A DNA stretch of 64,000 nt, taken from an uncultured Lachnospiraceae bacterium (GTDB taxonomy: Bacteria > Bacillota > Clostridia > Lachnospirales > Lachnospiraceae). Below the pieces are notes generated by a model, which saw nothing but the letters and a program-made list of their open reading frames with translations, did not search any database and was not told the origin of the DNA. The position numbers and the translations under genes were made by a program. Below, piece by piece: positions 61,055 through 64,000 of this stretch (position 1 is its first letter; the number at the start of each line of letters is the position of its first letter). The DNA lies in assembly GCA_910586255.1 (NCBI GenBank), contig CAJUHR010000026.1, positions 9,934-73,933 of the forward strand. Reading direction: 5' to 3'.

Positions 61055-62260
61055 CTAGATAAACGGCTGATAGGCTTCAAAGCTTTTGAGCGTCAAAAAT
61101 TCCTGATTCAGATTGTACCACAGGCTTGTCATCATCATCACAGAGGACGGAAGCATTGCCAACTCCCCGTTAATTCCGTCCTTCAGCTGCAAAAGCAGGG
61201 GAAATCCCAGACAAATGCTCATTATGGTAGCGCTGAAAAAGCCAATAATCATAATGTGCTTCATCAGATACCTTCTGGTATCCCGACCGGCATGGATATT
61301 CCGGATACTGTCCCCTCCTTTTAAAAACTGCTCTGCTATATTGCCCGGCCCGATCATGATCATGGAAAATCCTATGGTGAGAAGATAGATAAGCAGGATA
61401 TATACCCAGATTCCCGGAATCGTGGTCAAGGCCAGATTATCCTGCCACCAGGCTATCCTTAGGTTTTTCGGAAACAGCCAGTGCAGTCCCACTGCAATCA
61501 GCTTAAGCAACGTGAAAAAAGCAGAGGAGAACATTACTGGCATCACTCCTGCCGGGTTGAGCTTGATAGCCAGATAATTCTTATCTGCATAGACATTGTA
61601 GATGGAAATTCGCTGAACGGCAATTCTCTTCTCTCCTCCCTCCATGATGAGAGTAACGACCATTGCCGCTGCTGATATCCCAAGAGGTACCAGAAGTGCT
61701 TTTATGTCAAAGCGAAGCAATGTGGACATCATACGGTCCACAATATTGATATAAATGAGTATTGTCTGTCCTCCCAGACCATATTTCTTATTTCTCCCTG
61801 CCATCCAAAGAAGCAGCAGAACGCCGGTTACCATCTCTGCCGCTGCAATGATTTCTGCCAGAAGAAGCATATTCTCTGCCACCCGAAATCTCAGATCCCG
61901 CGCACGAAGCACTGCCTGAAACAGGGCGAAAAAGAGGGTCAGTGCCACCTGCATCCGGTTCATCCTTTTAGGAGACAGTCTGGCCCGCGCCTCGGCAGTC
62001 CGGCAAGCCGCTCCTATCTGAATCAAAATAGAGGAGATCATGCAGGGAGAAATCCCCAATGCAAACAGAGAGTACCGGTTGGCATCTCCCTCGATTATCT
62101 GCATCAAAAGATTTTCAGCATTGCTGTATGTATCCGTATAGGCAGAAATATCAATGCCATATAAAGGAATTCCTCTTCCCAGCAAATACACGGTTATGAT
62201 AATTGCCGTGTAGGCTAACTTATCTCTGATTAAGTGGCTTTTGCTTTCTGTCTTTGCCAT
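61055..62260 (-). CDS. secY2: Accessory Sec channel protein
   Basis: 401-residue SecY2 with about ten hydrophobic helices: LAYTAIIITVYLLGRGIPLYG, LFALGISPCMISSILIQIG (plug-gate-like region), KLNPAGVMPVMFSSAFFTLLKL and FMIGPGNIAEQ-like MIMIGPGNIAEQFLKGGDSI. Shorter than housekeeping SecY and with short cytoplasmic loops. Start ATG is preceded by TTTGGGGGACAT; TTGTTA-N17-TTCTAT on the minus strand about 50 bp upstream may be a separate promoter. Confidence 0.94.
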   Translation of the reverse strand: MAKTESKSHLIRDKLAYTAIIITVYLLGRGIPLYGIDISAYTDTYSNAENLLMQIIEGDANRYSLFALGISPCMISSILIQIGAACRTAEARARLSPKRMNRMQVALTLFFALFQAVLRARDLRFRVAENMLLLAEIIAAAEMVTGVLLLLWMAGRNKKYGLGGQTILIYINIVDRMMSTLLRFDIKALLVPLGISAAAMVVTLIMEGGEKRIAVQRISIYNVYADKNYLAIKLNPAGVMPVMFSSAFFTLLKLIAVGLHWLFPKNLRIAWWQDNLALTTIPGIWVYILLIYLLTIGFSMIMIGPGNIAEQFLKGGDSIRNIHAGRDTRRYLMKHIMIIGFFSATIMSICLGFPLLLQLKDGINGELAMLPSSVMMMTSLWYNLNQEFLTLKSFEAYQPFI

Positions 62261-62338
62261 ATGTCCCCCAAAGCCTTCTTTGCACTCTCATGTCTTATCA
62301 CATAGAATGATACTGCTTATGCCGTAACAATCTTTGAT

Positions 62339-62384
62339 AGTCTGTCAATGACCATCCCCGCAAAGAGATGGTCATTGACAGACT
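62339..62384. terminator. Strong hairpin between srr and secY2
   Basis: 18-bp perfect stem (62339-62356 with 62367-62384) with a 10-base loop. On the minus strand no T-run follows, so it may protect the srr 3' end or cut readthrough into secY2. It would allow much more Srr than export proteins. Confidence 0.6.
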
Positions 62385-62411
62385 TTTATTTACTTCTATT
62401 GCTTAATCGGC

Positions 62412-64000
62412 TTAACTCCTTTTGTCTTCGGCTTCTTCCTTCTGCTTTCTCCTGATACCTACGGCTCCCAGGAAGGATATTGCCATAAGTCCCAGCAGAC
62501 TCTTTGTAGACAGACTGGAATCTCCGGTCTTTGGAAGCGCGGATAAGGGCACGTCATTTTCAGAAATTTCTATAAGCTCATCCTCTTCCTCTTCAAATAC
62601 TGCAAGCGGAACCTCTTCATCAACAATGTTGACTACTTCTGCCGGCGGAGTCGAAGGTGATCTGGGCGTATCACCACCACCGCCGCCATCATTACCACCG
62701 CCACCCGGTGTGTTGGGAGTTTCGCTGGTGCTGGTACTGTGACTGTCAGAATGGCTGGTGCTTTCGCTGGTGCTCCTGCTATCTGATTCACTCTGGCTTT
62801 GGCTTGTGCTGGCTGATTCGCTTTGGCTCTGGCTCGTACTGGCTGATTCACTTTGGCTCTGGCTCGTACTGGCCGATTCACTCTGGCTTTGGCTCGTACT
62901 GGCCGATTCACTCTGGCTTTGGCTCGTACTTGCCGATTCGCTTTGGCTCAGACTCGTACTCGCCGATTCGCTCTGGCTTTGGCTCGTACTCGCTGATTCA
63001 CTTTGGCTTAGGCTCGTGCTCGCCGATTCACTTTGGCTCTGGCTTGTGCTCGCCGATTCACTTTGGCTCTGGCTTGTGCTCGCCGATTCACTCTGACTCT
63101 GGCTCGTGCTCGCCGATTCACTCTGGCTCAGACTTGTACTCGCGGATTCGCTCTGACTCAGGCTCGTGCTCGCGGATTCACTCTGGCTCAGACTTGTACT
63201 CGCGGATTCACTCTGGCTCAGGCTCGTACTCGCCGATTCACTTTGGCTCAGACTCGTACTCGCGGATTCACTCTGGCTCAAGCTCGTACTCGCCGATTCG
63301 CTCTGGCTCAAGCTCGTACTCACCGATTCGCTCTGACTCAAACTGGTACTGGCCGATTCACTCTGACTCAAGCTTGTGCTCGCGGATTCACTTTGGCTCT
63401 GGCTCGTGCTGGCTGATTCACTCTGGCTCAAACTTGTGCTGGCTGATTCACTCTGGCTCAGACTCGTACTGGCTGATTCACTCTGACTCAGGCTTGTGCT
63501 CGCGGATTCACTCTGGCTCAGACTTGTACTCGCGGATTCACTCTGGCTCAAACTCGTGCTCACCGATTCACTTTGACTTAGGCTCGTGCTGGCTGATTCA
63601 CTCTGGCTCAAACTTGTGCTGGCTGATTCACTCTGGCTCAGACTCGTACTGGCTGATTCACTCTGACTCAGGCTTGTGCTCGCGGATTCACTCTGGCTCA
63701 GACTTGTACTCGCGGATTCACTCTGGCTCAGACTCGTACTCGCGGATTCACTCTGGCTCAAGCTCGTACTCACCGATTCGCTCTGACTCAAACTGGTACT
63801 GGCCGATTCACTCTGACTCAAGCTTGTGCTCGCGGATTCACTTTGGCTCTGGCTCGTGCTGGCTGATTCACTCTGGCTCAAACTTGTGCTGGCTGATTCA
63901 CTCTGGCTCAGACTCGTACTGGCTGATTCACTCTGACTCAGGCTTGTGCTCGCGGATTCACTCTGGCTCAGACTTGTACTCGCGGATTCACTCTGGCTCA
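62412..64000 (-). CDS. Serine-rich-repeat cell-wall glycoprotein (Srr adhesin), N-terminus beyond window
   Basis: 529 visible codons, open at the window edge. About 400 residues are SASTSLSQSE-type decapeptides, the glycosylation target, followed by Ser/His/Asp spacer, a Gly-rich part, an acidic stretch (VFEEEEDELIEISEND) and a standard sortase signal: LPKTG, hydrophobic helix (SLLGLMAISFLGAVGI) and RRKQKEEAEDKRS tail. The ligand-binding region and the special signal peptide are outside. Proteins of this type are O-glycosylated by GtfA/B, exported by SecA2/SecY2 and used for adhesion; binding partner unknown. Confidence 0.95.
   Translation of the reverse strand, partial: SQSESASTSLSQSESASTSLSQSESASTSLSQSESASTSLSQSESASTSQSQSESASTSLSQSESASTSLSQSESVSTSLSQSESASTSLSQSESASTSLSQSESASTSLSQSESASTSLSQSESASTSLSQSESASTSLSQSESVSTSLSQSESASTSLSQSESASTSLSQSESASTSLSQSESASTSLSQSESASTSQSQSESASTSLSQSESASTSLSQSESVSTSLSQSESASTSLSQSESASTSLSQSESASTSLSQSESASTSLSQSESASTSLSQSESASTSLSQSESASTSQSQSESASTSQSQSESASTSQSQSESASTSLSQSESASTSQSQSESASTSLSQSESASTSQSQSESASTSQSQSESASTSQSQSESASTSQSQSESASTSQSQSESDSRSTSESTSHSDSHSTSTSETPNTPGGGGNDGGGGGDTPRSPSTPPAEVVNIVDEEVPLAVFEEEEDELIEISENDVPLSALPKTGDSSLSTKSLLGLMAISFLGAVGIRRKQKEEAEDKRS
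62785..64000 (-). repeat. 30-bp tandem repeat array coding for SASTS[L/Q]SQSE
   Basis: About 40 in-frame 30-bp units. The first 11 or so from the C-terminal end have SQSQ, the rest mostly SLSQ. Bases 63301-63550 and 63751-64000 are identical (450-bp spacing), and 63421-63550 equals 63601-63730. The array probably changes length by recombination; length in this assembly may be unreliable. Confidence 0.93.

Noticed and set aside
62758..63416. Plus-strand frames with LADSLWLWLV-type repeats
   Set aside because: They are the reverse reading of the Srr serine repeats, have no ribosome site and no known family.
62785..64000. CRISPR-like regular 30-bp repeats
   Set aside because: There are no unique spacers; the units are contiguous, in frame and code for SASTSLSQSE.

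Overview
The window reads as chromosomal DNA of an anaerobic, Gram-positive gut-type Clostridium, most likely a Lachnospiraceae member of the Enterocloster/Hungatella/Lachnoclostridium kind. This is inferred from strong AGGAGG ribosome sites, a V-type ATP synthase operon, clostridial Etf/acyl-CoA dehydrogenase sets, choline-binding-type cell-wall repeats, an LPXTG surface protein and ROK-type sugar regulation. No rRNA, phage, transposase or CRISPR array is present.

Region 1-17.8 kb is an acyl-CoA island. A crotonase and a CaiB-type CoA-transferase point left, and etfB-etfA-acyl-CoA dehydrogenase are divergent from them. A long leftward cluster (17.1 to 5.3 kb) carries two acyl-CoA dehydrogenases, a second CoA-transferase, a second etfBA, an acyl-CoA ligase, a Cys-rich desulfoferrodoxin-like protein, two transporters (YkvI-like and GntP-like) and a LysR regulator. 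Together they could take up a carboxylic acid, activate it by ligation or CoA transfer, and hydrate or reduce its enoyl-CoA form with Etf as electron carrier. The logic is that of the Cai/Fix carnitine system, but the substrate is not known. A hot-dog thioesterase lies divergently.

Region 17.9-25.9 kb is a ribose-type ABC sugar operon: binding lipoprotein, double ATPase, permease, Gfo/Idh/MocA dehydrogenase and TIM-barrel isomerase. A ROK repressor precedes it. A second TIM-barrel isomerase gene lies between them and is split by a 255-bp inversion.

Region 26-50.3 kb is mostly housekeeping: a subtilase, an ABC-permease remnant, a BlaI/BlaR1-type pair, a cell-wall-binding protein, murA, tRNA-Gln, trxA, trmB, an SH3 membrane protein, the nine-gene V-type ATPase operon, PAP2 and TRIC-type membrane proteins, a DUF1461 protein, a DacF-type carboxypeptidase and a DEDDh exonuclease. 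Several palindromic, non-coding elements sit at gene ends.

Region 50.3-64 kb is a complete accessory Sec locus for a serine-rich-repeat glycoprotein: Srr (cut by the window edge), SecY2, Asp1, Asp2, Asp3, SecA2, GtfA, a natural GtfB-Gtf3 fusion and a separate Gtf3 paralog. GtfA/GtfB would glycosylate Ser/Thr repeats, Gtf3 domains extend the sugars, Asp2 may acetylate them, and SecA2/SecY2/Asp1-3 export the protein for sortase anchoring. The doubled, partly fused Gtf3 set and the inverted isomerase gene are the most unusual items.
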